Origin: CBDCWT01 sp965223305
Lineage (GTDB): Bacteria; Planctomycetota; Planctomycetia; Pirellulales; Pirellulaceae
Direction of reading: 5' to 3'
NCBI GenBank assembly: GCA_965223305.1
Contig: CBDCWT010000045.1
Span: forward strand, 124,001-188,000
DNA length: 64,000 nucleotides
The first letter of the stretch is position 1. Each line of letters begins with the position of its first letter. Made by a program: the position numbers and the translations under genes. The notes under the pieces were generated by a model, which saw only the letters and a program-made list of their open reading frames with translations, was not told the DNA's origin and did no database searches. Shown here one piece after another: positions 35,099 through 44,757 of this stretch.

Positions 35099-37720
35099 CT
35101 ACAAGCGGGGCGCGTGACCCTCGTCCAAGATGCGGAGCACGCCGCCGCGTGCCTGCACGTGCAATCGCGCACCGTCTGCGATCGTGGTCAGATCACCCGT
35201 GACTTGGCTGATCACGGGCACACCGCACTCGCGCGCGACCTGTGCTAAGTGATGGGATGGTTGCCCCGGTGAAACCACCGCCTTGACGAGCGTCAGGATC
35301 GAGTGCCAATCGGCATAATGAAACGCCTGCTGATGCGGAAGCACAAGGATGTCGTCCGGCCCAAGCGCGTCGAGCAATGCCGGATCCGCCAGGTCAGGCA
35401 CGTGTCGCGCAACACCAGTCACCTCGCCCGTCCCGATGCCCTGGCCAGTATATCCTTCTGAAGCAACCTGCGAACTCTCGGACCCATCAGTGGCCATGGC
35501 TGCCGGCGGCGGCGAAACCGCGGCCCCAAGGGTCGGCGGTGGCGCGAGCCGCAGCCGCCGCTGCTGCTCCCGCCTGCGGTGGCTGACGAGTTCTCGAAAC
35601 GAGGTCGTCGCTCCCTCTTGGACCAACCGCTCCAGATCCTCTCTGTAGAGCAACAGTACTTCCTCCGCGCAGTCCAACAGTTCTTCCTCGCAGAGCCGCT
35701 GGCCCACTTGCCAAATCAGCTCTCGCTCCCACAACATACCGGCTGCCAACTCGTGGCGATCGTTCAGCGCCTGCCCCCAGTAGCGCGCCCAGTGCAACAT
35801 CTTGTCGAAACGTGGAAGGTCCTCCGGAGCTCGTTCCGCGAGTTTTCCACGTAGCTCCCGCTCGGCTTCATCCCGCCTCGCTCGACTCTCCATTTGCGCC
35901 GACTCGACAGGCTTCGAAACCCCCCGCAGCGCGCATCGTATCGTGTGCATCAGCGCCGCAGATTCAGAACCTGCCCTCCAAAAGGGTGGCCTATCTAGCC
36001 AGCTGAGCGGTGTCTTGCCAAAACGCCAGCAGAACGAGTCGAAGTTCGCCAAGAACTCGCAGTCAGGATGATTCGAGCGCAGCTCAGGTAGCACTCGGTC
36101 AAGACCGAGTGCGGCGAAAGCAGTGCGGACACTCGCTTCCTGGATCGAGCTGCCGAGCTCCTGAAGACCTTGTGTGACTCTGAAGGTGTAGGAAACCATC
36201 CCCCCGCCGATCAGGAGTCCCGTCTCGCACTTCGAATCGAACCTCCTCACGAAATCGCTGAGCAACATATCACACATCCAACCCAACCACTGCGGTCCGC
36301 TCCAGGCGAAAGAGTTGAGGTCCTGATCCTGATCGCGGATCCGCAGCATCGTCGGAATCAGCTCCGCTGCGCTGGCTGTCTCTTGTATTGCCGTCGCCGC
36401 GGTTCGCGAGATCTCCGCCAGCTCATCGGGATAGCGGTCCCATCGCTCTCGATAACTCGGCTCATTTCGATCCAACCAAGCTTCGTACTCCGATGGATCG
36501 TCGAAATAGTCGGAGAACATCGGCGGGCGGTCCGCAAGCCAGTATCGATAGCCGTGAAAGTCGCGTTCTTCTGTACAAAACAGGCCGAGCACGATGTCGC
36601 GCGGCTGATGACGACTCCACATCTCCGCGTCGGAGAGATCGGCATACAGCGGGGTAATCATGCCGGCAGGCAGATCCGGCCGCAGTGGCACGATAAACTC
36701 GGCCCGCTGCCAGGTCTTGACACGATCGCCGTTCGTCAGCTGATGAGGGAAAAACGACGGCAGCGCCGTCAGCGGACGCGCCTGGATTACCCATAGACCT
36801 TCTCGAGAGAAGGCGAACTCGACGTCCAACCGCATCGAAAACTCTCCGTCCAGACGACGGGCCGCTTCCCAGAGTTCGGCGAACTGTCGATCTGTGAGCG
36901 CGGGTTCGCAGGAGGTGGAACCGGTCAAACTGTGTCGGCGAAGGCCGTCGCTGGTGGCTGCGACCAGCGACGACTTGGAAGTGACGTCGCGATCGATGAT
37001 TGCGCCGGTATCCCATTCCATGCGAAACGAGTCACCGATTCCGCTGCCACTCAGCAGGTCGACGGCGAGCCCCGGTGTCGCGCGTGCCACGAATTGCCAC
37101 GGGTCGCCCGTGTCGGGGTGCGCGGTGTAGATCACTCCCGAGCTGGTAGCACCGACGACGCGCTGCAAGATCACCGCCATGCTGTCCAGGCGAGGCTCGA
37201 TACCCATCCGCCTCAGGTAGCGGAGCGCGCGAGGGGCCCAGGCGGAACTCCAACACTCGAGGATTCGCTGTTCGCACTGAACCAAGTCGGTAACACCCAG
37301 CCAGCTCTCGAAGACACCGGCGAAACTCGCAGCTTCAGAGTCCTCATAGATCGCAGACGAGCGAACAGCGAGACCAACTGAATTCCCGTCGAGAAGGTGA
37401 ACGACGACCTCAGCGAGCTCCTCCTTCACGTCCTGAGGTAGTCCAGCCGCGCGCAACGCCTCGTCGAGCTCTCGATGCCGGTCGGCCAGCCGCTTGCTCT
37501 CGAGCCTGTCGAACGAGCCTAGATACTCGCGCACGCGTCGCTCGAGACCACTGGTCTCCAAAGTGCACTGCAGCGCCACGGAATCCAGCACGATGGTTTC
37601 GGGAACTCGTAGACCCAGAGCCTGGACACGCGCCAGGTTGCGTGCCTTGCCCCCCACTTGGTTGATCGAGCGGGCTACCGACAGCTCCGTGAAGTAAGTC
37701 TTCTGGTCTCCGTGTGTCAT
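35099..37720 (-). CDS. PPDK/PEP-synthase-like dikinase, rifampin-phosphotransferase-like layout
   Basis: 873 residues. The N-terminal ATP-binding domain (~1-325) resembles PPDK_N: QVGGKARNLARVQALGLRVPE, AVRSSAIYEDSEAASFAGVFESWLGV, VQRVVGATSSGVIYTAHPDTGDP, LWVIQARPLT. A middle domain of ~430 residues starts near VPLRPDLPAGMITPLYADLS. The C-terminal swivelling His domain ends with LVLPHQQAF ... KAVVSPGQPSHHLAQVARECGVPVISQVTG, where His of PSHH near residue 823 is the phosphorylated residue. Length and order match rifampin phosphotransferase (~867 residues: ATP domain, substrate domain, His domain) rather than PPDK or PEP synthase, as the PEP-binding barrel is missing. The substrate is uncertain. 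A foldback element ends 20 bases before the ATG. Confidence 0.8.
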   Translation of the reverse strand: MTHGDQKTYFTELSVARSINQVGGKARNLARVQALGLRVPETIVLDSVALQCTLETSGLERRVREYLGSFDRLESKRLADRHRELDEALRAAGLPQDVKEELAEVVVHLLDGNSVGLAVRSSAIYEDSEAASFAGVFESWLGVTDLVQCEQRILECWSSAWAPRALRYLRRMGIEPRLDSMAVILQRVVGATSSGVIYTAHPDTGDPWQFVARATPGLAVDLLSGSGIGDSFRMEWDTGAIIDRDVTSKSSLVAATSDGLRRHSLTGSTSCEPALTDRQFAELWEAARRLDGEFSMRLDVEFAFSREGLWVIQARPLTALPSFFPHQLTNGDRVKTWQRAEFIVPLRPDLPAGMITPLYADLSDAEMWSRHQPRDIVLGLFCTEERDFHGYRYWLADRPPMFSDYFDDPSEYEAWLDRNEPSYRERWDRYPDELAEISRTAATAIQETASAAELIPTMLRIRDQDQDLNSFAWSGPQWLGWMCDMLLSDFVRRFDSKCETGLLIGGGMVSYTFRVTQGLQELGSSIQEASVRTAFAALGLDRVLPELRSNHPDCEFLANFDSFCWRFGKTPLSWLDRPPFWRAGSESAALMHTIRCALRGVSKPVESAQMESRARRDEAERELRGKLAERAPEDLPRFDKMLHWARYWGQALNDRHELAAGMLWERELIWQVGQRLCEEELLDCAEEVLLLYREDLERLVQEGATTSFRELVSHRRREQQRRLRLAPPPTLGAAVSPPPAAMATDGSESSQVASEGYTGQGIGTGEVTGVARHVPDLADPALLDALGPDDILVLPHQQAFHYADWHSILTLVKAVVSPGQPSHHLAQVARECGVPVISQVTGDLTTIADGARLHVQARGGVLRILDEGHAPRL

Positions 37721-37740
37721 CCTGGATCGTTGTTCCTTGG

Positions 37741-37922
37741 TTAACCCGAATTATTCATGAGCGATCTGCTGCGAGGTCGTAAGTCCATCCGTGGCTTCGT
37801 CATGCTTCACAATTCTCCCTCGACGTATTGCTTCAATACGCCTGCGGAAGAATTGCTCGCCTTCCTTGCCACGAACGTACTTACAACCTCTCGCCACGAT
37901 CTTCATGAATAATCCGGGTTAA
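37741..37922. mobile_element. foldback MITE-like element, copy 2 (182 bp)
   Basis: Same sequence as copy 1 with TTAA at both ends and 16-bp inverted termini. Loop GTATTG-CTT-CAATAC. It lies 20 bases upstream of the dikinase start, between that gene and its natural promoter, so it could influence its transcription. Confidence 0.85.
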
Positions 37923-37996
37923 GCCTCTCGACTCCTATCAAAGTTTCGTCAGCCCACAACTACGGAGCACATGTTGAGCCGTAGCTATCCGACCGT

Positions 37997-38399
37997 AGCC
38001 GAACTCACCAGAGTTTGGCGGATTGCCGATTCGTCCAAATTCTGGCGAATTCGGCTACCAGAAAGTACCAAACGGCGTCCGGGGACGACTCCCCCTCTCC
38101 GGCCCTTCGGGCCGACTCTCCCCAAGGGGAGAGTGACGAGAGACGAGGTCGCGCGCTAGGTCAAAGGTTGCACGACACCAGTCCTACGTGGAAAAAGCGG
38201 CTCCGCAGGAGCGTCGCCCTCCCGTCAGAGGGATCGTGCAGCTCTTACGCTTCATGCAGACCACCAAACTCTGGCGAGTTCGGCTACGCTGCAAAACAGC
38301 CGCTCGGCGTTAGCCCCCACGGTTCCCCAGCGAAACCCGACGCGTAGCGTGCCCCCTCTCCGGCCCTTCGGGCCGACTCTCCCCTTGGGGAGAGTGAAG
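37997..38399. repeat. cluster of interspersed repeats
   Basis: An inverted pair of the CCGAACTC-CAGAGTTTGG unit (37997-38059), a double hairpin (38091-38137), an inverted copy of the GGAGGGCG-CTCCTG hairpin (38198-38223), another CCAAACTCTGGCGAGTTCGG unit (38263-38345) and a second double hairpin (38352-38399). The last lies 12 bases beyond the dockerin gene stop and may act as its terminator. Confidence 0.8.
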
Positions 38400-38410
38400 A
38401 ACGGAGAGCA

Positions 38411-41400
38411 CTATAGCATCGCCAGCACTTCGTCCAGCAGCTCGGTGAATGACCAATCATCACTCGAACGGTCTCGGTCCTCGGCTAAGATGTCGAGCTG
38501 CGGGTCAGCCAACCCGACGTCCGAGTAGTCTTCGAACTCGATGGCTACCGGCTGCCGCTGCGCGTCGTCCTGCTCCCGCTCGACAACCGTCGCCTCGACC
38601 GGCAGCCCGGAGATCGCAACCCCAGCTGGAATCGCGGGAATTTGCGGGACTGGGATCAACGCTGCGAACTGAGCAACCAGCGAGGCATCCGCCGCATTCA
38701 GACGACCGTTGCCGCTGATATCTCCCAGGACTCCGGGATCCGTCAACGGAGTGTTGGCAAATCCCCCGTCGATCAAGGCGGCAATCCGGGCCACGCCAGC
38801 CGCGTCGGCCGCGTTGATGCGTCCGTTTGCCGTCACGTCGCCGAAGTAGGTCGCCACGTGCAAGGCGTCGTTGTCAATCGTCGGAGACTCGTTGTCGTTT
38901 CCATCGCTGACAATCAGCCCGTGGACGTCCAAAACCTGCTGGCGGCGATAGTTCTCGCTGGCGTTCGCCTCGGGAATCGAGGCCTGCAGGCTCGCAAAGT
39001 GGCCCTCTCCGGCTGTCAGTGGAGTCGTTGCAAAATAAACCACAATCGCCAGCCCCGGTGTCGACGTGTTGACAATCACCGACGCGCCCGCGGGTGCGTC
39101 GGGCCCGAGAGTGCCCCCCGTGATATTCAACAGCGCAGGGTCGTAGCTGATGCGCACGTCGATGGCCCTTACGTTGGTCCCCTCGCTGATCGTCAACGGA
39201 ATACCCGTGGTGTCATCGGCAGGCAAATTCACTTCCTGGCCGGGCCCACGCACGATGTCCGGGATCCCGACCGTGACCGTGTTGGCTTCCGGCTGGGCAA
39301 CCGCGAAGGTCGAAGAAAAGTCGTCGCCTCCTGTGCCGTCGCCGTTCCCGTCCAGCAACAGACCGCCGGTATCCTCAAAGCCATCGGTCGCGCTGCGGAG
39401 AGTGATCGTGTAGCTATCCGGAGTCAGCGGATCTCCGGACTTGATGAACTCAACCATCCGCTCGGCCACCACCAACGAACCGGCGACGGGTCCCGCCGTC
39501 GCGCCAGTTAGTACCACATCTGCCAGCCCCAAACCGGCTGTCTGCGAGTCGTAGAGGTTGAGGTCAGCGGTATCGATTGGGTTGGTGAACTCCACCTGAA
39601 AGCCGGTGCTCGTGGGCGTTACGGCGGTGACCGAGAAACCCTGTGGTTCGTCATCGTCCGCGATGCTTGTCGTTGCCTGTTGGGTGCCACTCTCGTTGCC
39701 GTTTACGACGGCCGCGATATCGACGATGACTGTCTCGTCGGGTTCATCCTGCTCGTCCTGGACGGCGGTCACAGTAACGGCGCCCGTCGTGGCGCCGGGG
39801 GCGATGACGATCTGAGTACCGGAGGCGTTGTAGTCAACTCCGCCCGTAGCGCTGCCACTAATCTCGAGCTCGACGGTTACCGGTACGGTCGTCGCCGCCG
39901 AGAGGGTCGCCGTGAAGTTGGCGACACCGGCGTCCTCCGCAATGCTGGCATTGTCAACCGACAGGCTCACATCGGGAACGATCGGTTCGTCATCGTCGGT
40001 GATCGTGGTGGTGGCCTGCTGAGTTCCTGATTCGGTGCCATTCACGACCGCGGTGATGTCAACGATGACCGATTCATCCGGTTCGTCCGTGGTGTCCTGC
40101 ACAGCGGTTACCGTCACTGCGCCAGTTGTGGCCCCCGCCGCGATCACAATCTGACTGCCTGAAGTCGTGTAGTCGCTGGCCGCTGCCGTCCCTGAAAAGC
40201 CGAGATCGACGGTCACGTCGACCGTTGTGACCAGCGACAAGGTAGCCGTAAAGGTGGCCACGCCCGCTTCCTCGGCGATCGCTCCGTTGTCAACCGAAAG
40301 AGTGACGTCCGGCACCGGTGCCGGCTCATCGTCGTCGAGTATCGTTGCAGTGACCTGCTGCGTACCCGCTTCGTCGGCATTCGTGACACCCGCGATGTCC
40401 ACGACCACAGTTTCATCCGGTTCATCGGTGCTGTCGTCGACGGCGGTGACCGTAACGGACCCAGTGGTGGCCCCAGCGGCGATCACAATCTGAGCTCCAG
40501 AAACGGTGTAGTCAACGCCGTCGGTCGCAGTCCCCGAGAAACCGAGATCGATCGTCACCGGTAAGGTGTGCGCCGCCGACAAGGTTGCTGTCACCGTAGC
40601 TGCACCCGCGGCTTCGGCAATCGAGGCCGGGTCCACACTCAAAGAGACTGCTGGTTGCAAGTTCTGGTTAATCCACAGTCGGCTGCCTCCGGTCCCGACG
40701 TTCGCCTCCCAGTAGTCCAGATCCCCGTCGCCGTCTACATCTCCCAAGGCCCCACCCTCGACGCGGCGGGCCACGTTGTCATTGCTGAAGGACAACTGCT
40801 GTCCACCCGAGAAGGAGCCGGCACCATCGTTCAACCAAACTCGTGTACCTGGATTCCAGAGATTCGCGACGATGAAGTCGAGGTCGCCGTCGGCGTCCAA
40901 GTCTCCGAACTCGACCGTTCGTCCACGGAGGGGCGGGTCTAGAGCCGGTAGCGATTCAGTGAAGTTGCCGTCGCCATCGTTCACCCAAATCCGTGTTCCC
41001 GTCGCGATGCCGTCGTTCTCGGCGGTCGTTACGGCGTCCAAGTCACCGTCGCCGTCGATGTCGGCGACGTCGACTTCTCGGGTGGAACGGAAGTTGCCGA
41101 GGGCCTGTCCGCTATCGGTAAAGACCCCACTCCCGTCGTTCATCCAGACACTGTCCGTTGGGCCGTTGTTGGCGGCGAAGGCGTCCAGGTCGCCGTCACC
41201 GTCGAAATCGCCGAACTCGAAACCAAATGCGGCGTTGCCGAGCGACTGTCCGCTGTTCGTGAATTGGGCGTTCCCGTTGTTGATCCAGACCCGGCTGGGA
41301 CCGTAGGCGAGCCCCTGCATCAGATCGATGTCGCCGTCTGCATCGAGATCTCCGACGCTAATGCTGCTACCGCCGTCCAAGTTTTGGCCAGTGTCTGTGA

Positions 41401-42130
41401 AGATCCCGCTGCCGTTGTTCAAGGAGATGCTGCCCGTCCCCGCGATGTCCAAGTCGCCGTCTCCGTCGAGGTCGGCGAACCGCGGTTCGATACCACCTCC
41501 CTGGCCACAACTATTGGTGCAGTTAAGCGCCATCACCTGGCCCGAGTCAGTGAAGTTGCCGGCTCCGTCGTTCAGCCAGAGGAACTCCGAGCCTTCTAGC
41601 AAATCTAAATCCCCGTCGCCGTCAACGTCCGCAAACGCCGCCTGCTCGCCCTGGTTGCCGTTCATGAAAACCTGCCCGCTGTCTTCGAACTGGCCACTTC
41701 CCCCAGAGACCTCAGTGATGAACTGCCAGACACGCGGGTTGGCCGCACCGCCGGCAGTCGTGATGTCTGAGGTGACCGTCACCCGAACCCGCTCGCCAGG
41801 TGAGAAATTTCCCGTCGGATTGTGCGTGATCACTGGTCCTGCAACGCTCACCGTCGTATCGGACAGGAATCCACTCCGGCTGCCGTGAACGACAAAGGTA
41901 TCCGCCGTCACGCTGCCGGCGTTGACGTCCATGTCGAATGTGGCCGAGACATCGGTCGAGACGGGCACATTGTGTGTATTCGCCAAAGGACTGACGCTGG
42001 TGACCGTGGTCAGCAGCAGCCGTCGCTCGAGGTGTTCGCTGATGAGAGGTCGTTGTAGTGACTTCTTGGCTGACCGTCGGCGTGAGCGAGTCGATTTCCG
42101 GGCAAGGCGGCGATTGAGCGAGCGTGTCAT
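38411..42130 (-). CDS. secreted giant: FG-GAP/VCBS, Calx-beta, cohesin-like, dockerin
   Basis: 1239 residues from ATG 42130 (GGTGGA upstream; an upstream in-frame start adds 20 residues without a better site). Basic N-terminus with ISEHLERRLLLTTV, an LEPR-XLL-like leader. Then an Ig-like segment (VSPLANTHNVPVSTDVSATF), VCBS/FG-GAP units such as GDLDADGDIDLMQG (~150-480), three Calx-beta repeats (~490-825; each with GFSGTA and VIAAGATTG and DEPDETVVVDI), an Ig-like stretch, a cohesin-like domain (VTVGIPDIVRGPGQEVNLP, ISYDPALLNI) and a dockerin with two DxxxNGRxNAADA loops (~1090-1150). Likely an adhesive or structural extracellular protein. It is the intact relative of the fragments at 10480-14133. 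Confidence 0.9.
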   Translation of the reverse strand: MTRSLNRRLARKSTRSRRRSAKKSLQRPLISEHLERRLLLTTVTSVSPLANTHNVPVSTDVSATFDMDVNAGSVTADTFVVHGSRSGFLSDTTVSVAGPVITHNPTGNFSPGERVRVTVTSDITTAGGAANPRVWQFITEVSGGSGQFEDSGQVFMNGNQGEQAAFADVDGDGDLDLLEGSEFLWLNDGAGNFTDSGQVMALNCTNSCGQGGGIEPRFADLDGDGDLDIAGTGSISLNNGSGIFTDTGQNLDGGSSISVGDLDADGDIDLMQGLAYGPSRVWINNGNAQFTNSGQSLGNAAFGFEFGDFDGDGDLDAFAANNGPTDSVWMNDGSGVFTDSGQALGNFRSTREVDVADIDGDGDLDAVTTAENDGIATGTRIWVNDGDGNFTESLPALDPPLRGRTVEFGDLDADGDLDFIVANLWNPGTRVWLNDGAGSFSGGQQLSFSNDNVARRVEGGALGDVDGDGDLDYWEANVGTGGSRLWINQNLQPAVSLSVDPASIAEAAGAATVTATLSAAHTLPVTIDLGFSGTATDGVDYTVSGAQIVIAAGATTGSVTVTAVDDSTDEPDETVVVDIAGVTNADEAGTQQVTATILDDDEPAPVPDVTLSVDNGAIAEEAGVATFTATLSLVTTVDVTVDLGFSGTAAASDYTTSGSQIVIAAGATTGAVTVTAVQDTTDEPDESVIVDITAVVNGTESGTQQATTTITDDDEPIVPDVSLSVDNASIAEDAGVANFTATLSAATTVPVTVELEISGSATGGVDYNASGTQIVIAPGATTGAVTVTAVQDEQDEPDETVIVDIAAVVNGNESGTQQATTSIADDDEPQGFSVTAVTPTSTGFQVEFTNPIDTADLNLYDSQTAGLGLADVVLTGATAGPVAGSLVVAERMVEFIKSGDPLTPDSYTITLRSATDGFEDTGGLLLDGNGDGTGGDDFSSTFAVAQPEANTVTVGIPDIVRGPGQEVNLPADDTTGIPLTISEGTNVRAIDVRISYDPALLNITGGTLGPDAPAGASVIVNTSTPGLAIVVYFATTPLTAGEGHFASLQASIPEANASENYRRQQVLDVHGLIVSDGNDNESPTIDNDALHVATYFGDVTANGRINAADAAGVARIAALIDGGFANTPLTDPGVLGDISGNGRLNAADASLVAQFAALIPVPQIPAIPAGVAISGLPVEATVVEREQDDAQRQPVAIEFEDYSDVGLADPQLDILAEDRDRSSDDWSFTELLDEVLAML

Positions 42131-42328
42131 GAGGAGTTTTCCACCTGAATCTAGATCTTGAAAAGCAAATCGGAGACGTAGCCCCTGCAATCAAAACAGC
42201 ATTAATCTATATGGACAATATTGCCGTGTCAAAAAACGCCTGTGCTGCGCGAGTAACAACGATCCACGTAGCAGAAAAGGGAACTCGACCGGTGTCGGCA
42301 ACCGCCTTGGTCTTCCGTTCGCCTCTAG

Positions 42329-42560
42329 CCGCCGAGAAGGGCAACGCGGATTAGCCGGAATGCGTTAGCATCCGGTTTTGTAGGGGGGCTAACGCCGGCT
42401 AACGCGCTGCAGAAGGGCCGGAACAAGCAGCGAAAGAGATGTTGATTTCTCGCGTCACGTGACCGCAGCGCGGTTCCGGCGGAACTAGTCGTGTGCCGGA
42501 ACAGCGCGGCGGGAAATCGTTCGCTGATCAATGCTCTTCGCGCCGCTTGTTCCGGCCTAC
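42329..42560. repeat. palindromic repeats: GCTAACGCCGG unit and GCCGGAACAAGC unit
   Basis: The first part has AAGGGCAACGCGGATTAGCC and GGGGGGCTAACGCCGGCTAA. From 42417 to 42560 lies a nested palindrome bounded by GCCGGAACAAGC and GCTTGTTCCGGC. Related copies at 59459-59640 and 61037-61105. It fills the gap between the desaturase stop and the promoter side of the dockerin gene. Confidence 0.75.
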
Positions 42561-42603
42561 TCGCTCGGGGAGCTTTTTCGCGCTCCGCCGCCGCAGGGCG
42601 CAG

Positions 42604-43566
42604 TCACCTCAAGTCGTGGACGGTGGCGGCCTTAGCCCGCGTCTGGGCCGGCAACTTCATTGCCAGTTCTTCCGCAGCCGATGTCGGCAGGCCGATTGGC
42701 ACCAGGTCCCACACCAGGCCGCATAGTCGAAGTCCCAGAAGGGTAACGTAGGTGACGTCCAGCTCCCACCACTTGTGTCCGTGCGACGCAGCTCGCTGAT
42801 CGGCGTGATGATTGTTGTGCCAACCGTCACCGTTGCTGATCAGCCCAATGAACAAGCTGTTGCGGGAGTTGCCGCGAGTTTCGTAATTTCGATAACCCCA
42901 CACGTGTCCAATCGAGTTGACGCTCCAGGTGATGTGCCACACCAACACAGTGCGAACGAATACGCCCCAAACCAGCAGGCTGAGGCCGAACTGCACGCCA
43001 GCGATCCAAGAGCCATCGGGGCCAAGCCAGCCGATCCCAAATCCCACGAGATAGAAGAGAGCTGCGTGAATCCCGTAGAGCCAGAGCCAAAACCCATTGC
43101 GCTCTAAACGCAAGTAGAACGGATCTCGGAAGATGTCCCGCGCGTAGCGGTCGTAGGTCGCCGCGTTGCTGAACTGCGGACGATCTACAAACAACCATCC
43201 CATGTGGGCCCAAAAGAGTGTTACCGATGGTGAGTGTGGGTCTCCCTCTCCGTCAGAGTGTTGATGGTGGGCACGATGAGTCGCTACGAATTGGCCGGGC
43301 GTCTTTTCCAAACAGCAGACGCCCAGCACGGCGAGCAGGTGCTCGAACCACAGCGGACAGCAGAAGCTGCGATGCGACAGTAGGCGATGGAAACCAAGAT
43401 TGATTCCCAAAGTCCCGAATACGTAACAACCGGCAACAGCCAGCACTACGCCAGTCCAACTGAACAACCACGGAGCTACCGCTGACAGTGCAGCCAGATG
43501 GATGCCGACCACCACGACGAGCACCATCCAATCCAGCGTGAGTCCCTTCACGCGAAAGGTCGCCAT
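42604..43566 (-). CDS. membrane fatty acid desaturase (delta-9-type acyl-CoA/lipid desaturase)
   Basis: 320 residues from ATG 43566. The three His boxes are present: HRLLSH, HRAHHQHSD and HNNHHADQ. Hydrophobic helices flank them (LVVVVGIHLAALSAVAPWLF, VVLAVAGCYVF, LLVWGVFVRTVLVWHI). This is the integral membrane di-iron desaturase family that introduces a cis double bond into acyl chains of membrane lipids. The leader of 17 residues before this ATG in the longest frame looks non-coding. Head-to-head with the cold-shock gene across ~580 bases, which fits shared cold response. Confidence 0.9.
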   Translation of the reverse strand: MATFRVKGLTLDWMVLVVVVGIHLAALSAVAPWLFSWTGVVLAVAGCYVFGTLGINLGFHRLLSHRSFCCPLWFEHLLAVLGVCCLEKTPGQFVATHRAHHQHSDGEGDPHSPSVTLFWAHMGWLFVDRPQFSNAATYDRYARDIFRDPFYLRLERNGFWLWLYGIHAALFYLVGFGIGWLGPDGSWIAGVQFGLSLLVWGVFVRTVLVWHITWSVNSIGHVWGYRNYETRGNSRNSLFIGLISNGDGWHNNHHADQRAASHGHKWWELDVTYVTLLGLRLCGLVWDLVPIGLPTSAAEELAMKLPAQTRAKAATVHDLR

Positions 43567-44147
43567 AAGGCATTCTTCCTGTAGTCTTGTTGCGGCGACG
43601 CTGCACTTGGCACGCAAGGGAAGGTGTTAACAAATAACGGACTATTCCGCGATCCCGATCTGTAGATTTTGTAGCGCCGGGAGGTGCGTCTGGACTGTAA
43701 GTTCAGTGCACATTTCACTACTTTCACTACGAGCAGTGGACTGCGGCCTAAACACCTCCATCCCCCCAGTTTCCCCTACCTGCACCAATGTCCCGGCAGC
43801 GCAACGTGAGGTGAGGAGTCGACCGCTTGCTTTCTCACGCTGCTCGGAGGATAATGCTGGGCCCATTTCACCTGACACTTGCCATACTGGCGGCCGTTGT
43901 TCGGCTACCCATTTGCTAGATGAATTGGCAATCGGAAGCCGGGTTCTAGAGCCTTTCTTTGGCCGTTTTGCTTTGAGAGTCACTCGCGATCAGCTCGACG
44001 TATGCCCAAAGACAGCCGCCCAAGACGAGGAATTCGAACGTGGCTTCCAAACGGGAATTGGAAACTGACTGGGCATTTTTCGCAGTGGAGCAGACCGGAA
44101 CGCGGTGTTCTTGTGCAATGCTGCAGATTTTCTAGGGATTAGACAAA
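43567..44147. other. intergenic between desaturase and cold-shock gene
   Basis: 580 bases between divergent genes, so both promoters should be here. A minus-strand frame (43642-43983, GTG start) and an overlapping plus-strand frame exist; neither has a family match or good ribosome-binding site, so no gene is called. Confidence 0.4.
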
Positions 44148-44345
44148 ATGGCTGAAGGCACGATTAAACGGTTGACGGACAAGGGATTTGGGTTTATTGA
44201 CACCGGCAGCGACAAGGACATGTTCTTTCACTCGTCGAACCTCGAAGGCGTGAGCTACGAACAACTCCGAGAAGGACAACGCGTGTCGTATACCGAAGGG
44301 CAGGGTCCGAAAGGTCCCAGAGCGGAAAACGTCAGGCCGCTCTGA
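44148..44345 (+). CDS. cold-shock domain protein
   Basis: 65 residues, a single CSD. RNP1 is KGFGFID, RNP2 is DMFFHSS, with KRLTDKG at the front and GQRVSYTEGQGPKGPRAENV at the end, all in the usual order. It binds single-stranded nucleic acid and acts as an RNA chaperone in cold or growth transitions. The ATG has AGGGA upstream. The gene is followed 130 bases later by a small basic protein that often accompanies it in planctomycetes. No classical cold-shock leader was identified upstream. Confidence 0.9.
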   Translation: MAEGTIKRLTDKGFGFIDTGSDKDMFFHSSNLEGVSYEQLREGQRVSYTEGQGPKGPRAENVRPL

Positions 44346-44476
44346 CTGAGTTGAATCGACACGCTTTTCCCTGTCGAATCGACGCTCGATACCCTCTATC
44401 CGGTTGACATAGCTGGTCGCGTGCCGGCTCGGTGGTGTGTTTTCGCGCTTGGAAGAATCAACTATCGAGAACATAT

Positions 44477-44623
44477 ATGCCAAGAGACAAAAACACTTTC
44501 GAGAAACATCGACGGGAAGTCGAGAAGAAACGAAAAGCTGAAGAGAAACGACAACGTCGACAGAAGAAGAAGGAACGCGCGAATCAGCCCGACGAGCCGG
44601 AAACCAATTCGGACCCCGAATGA
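44477..44623 (+). CDS. small very basic protein
   Basis: 48 residues starting MPRDKNTFEKHRREVEK, rich in Lys, Arg and Glu, and ending with an acidic Pro-rich tail. It would form a single long helix and could bind RNA. Similar MPRDKNT-type small proteins occur near cold-shock genes in bacteria, as I recall them; no function is established. The ATG at 44477 is chosen because the residues before it do not resemble the family; the ribosome-binding site is weak. Confidence 0.55.
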   Translation: MPRDKNTFEKHRREVEKKRKAEEKRQRRQKKKERANQPDEPETNSDPE

Positions 44624-44757
44624 CGCCGACCGGCGGTGAAGTGCGGCTGTGGTTGTCCCAAAACAAGGTAGATCGATAGACGCTCTTCAGGTGCCGTAAC
44701 TGAGCTACTTTGCGGACGGCTCACGGAGTGAGCCTGCTACTTTACGGGCAACGCAGC

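Noticed and set aside
43642..43983. 113-codon minus-strand frame upstream of the desaturase
   Set aside because: GTG start without ribosome-binding site, and no recognisable domain.
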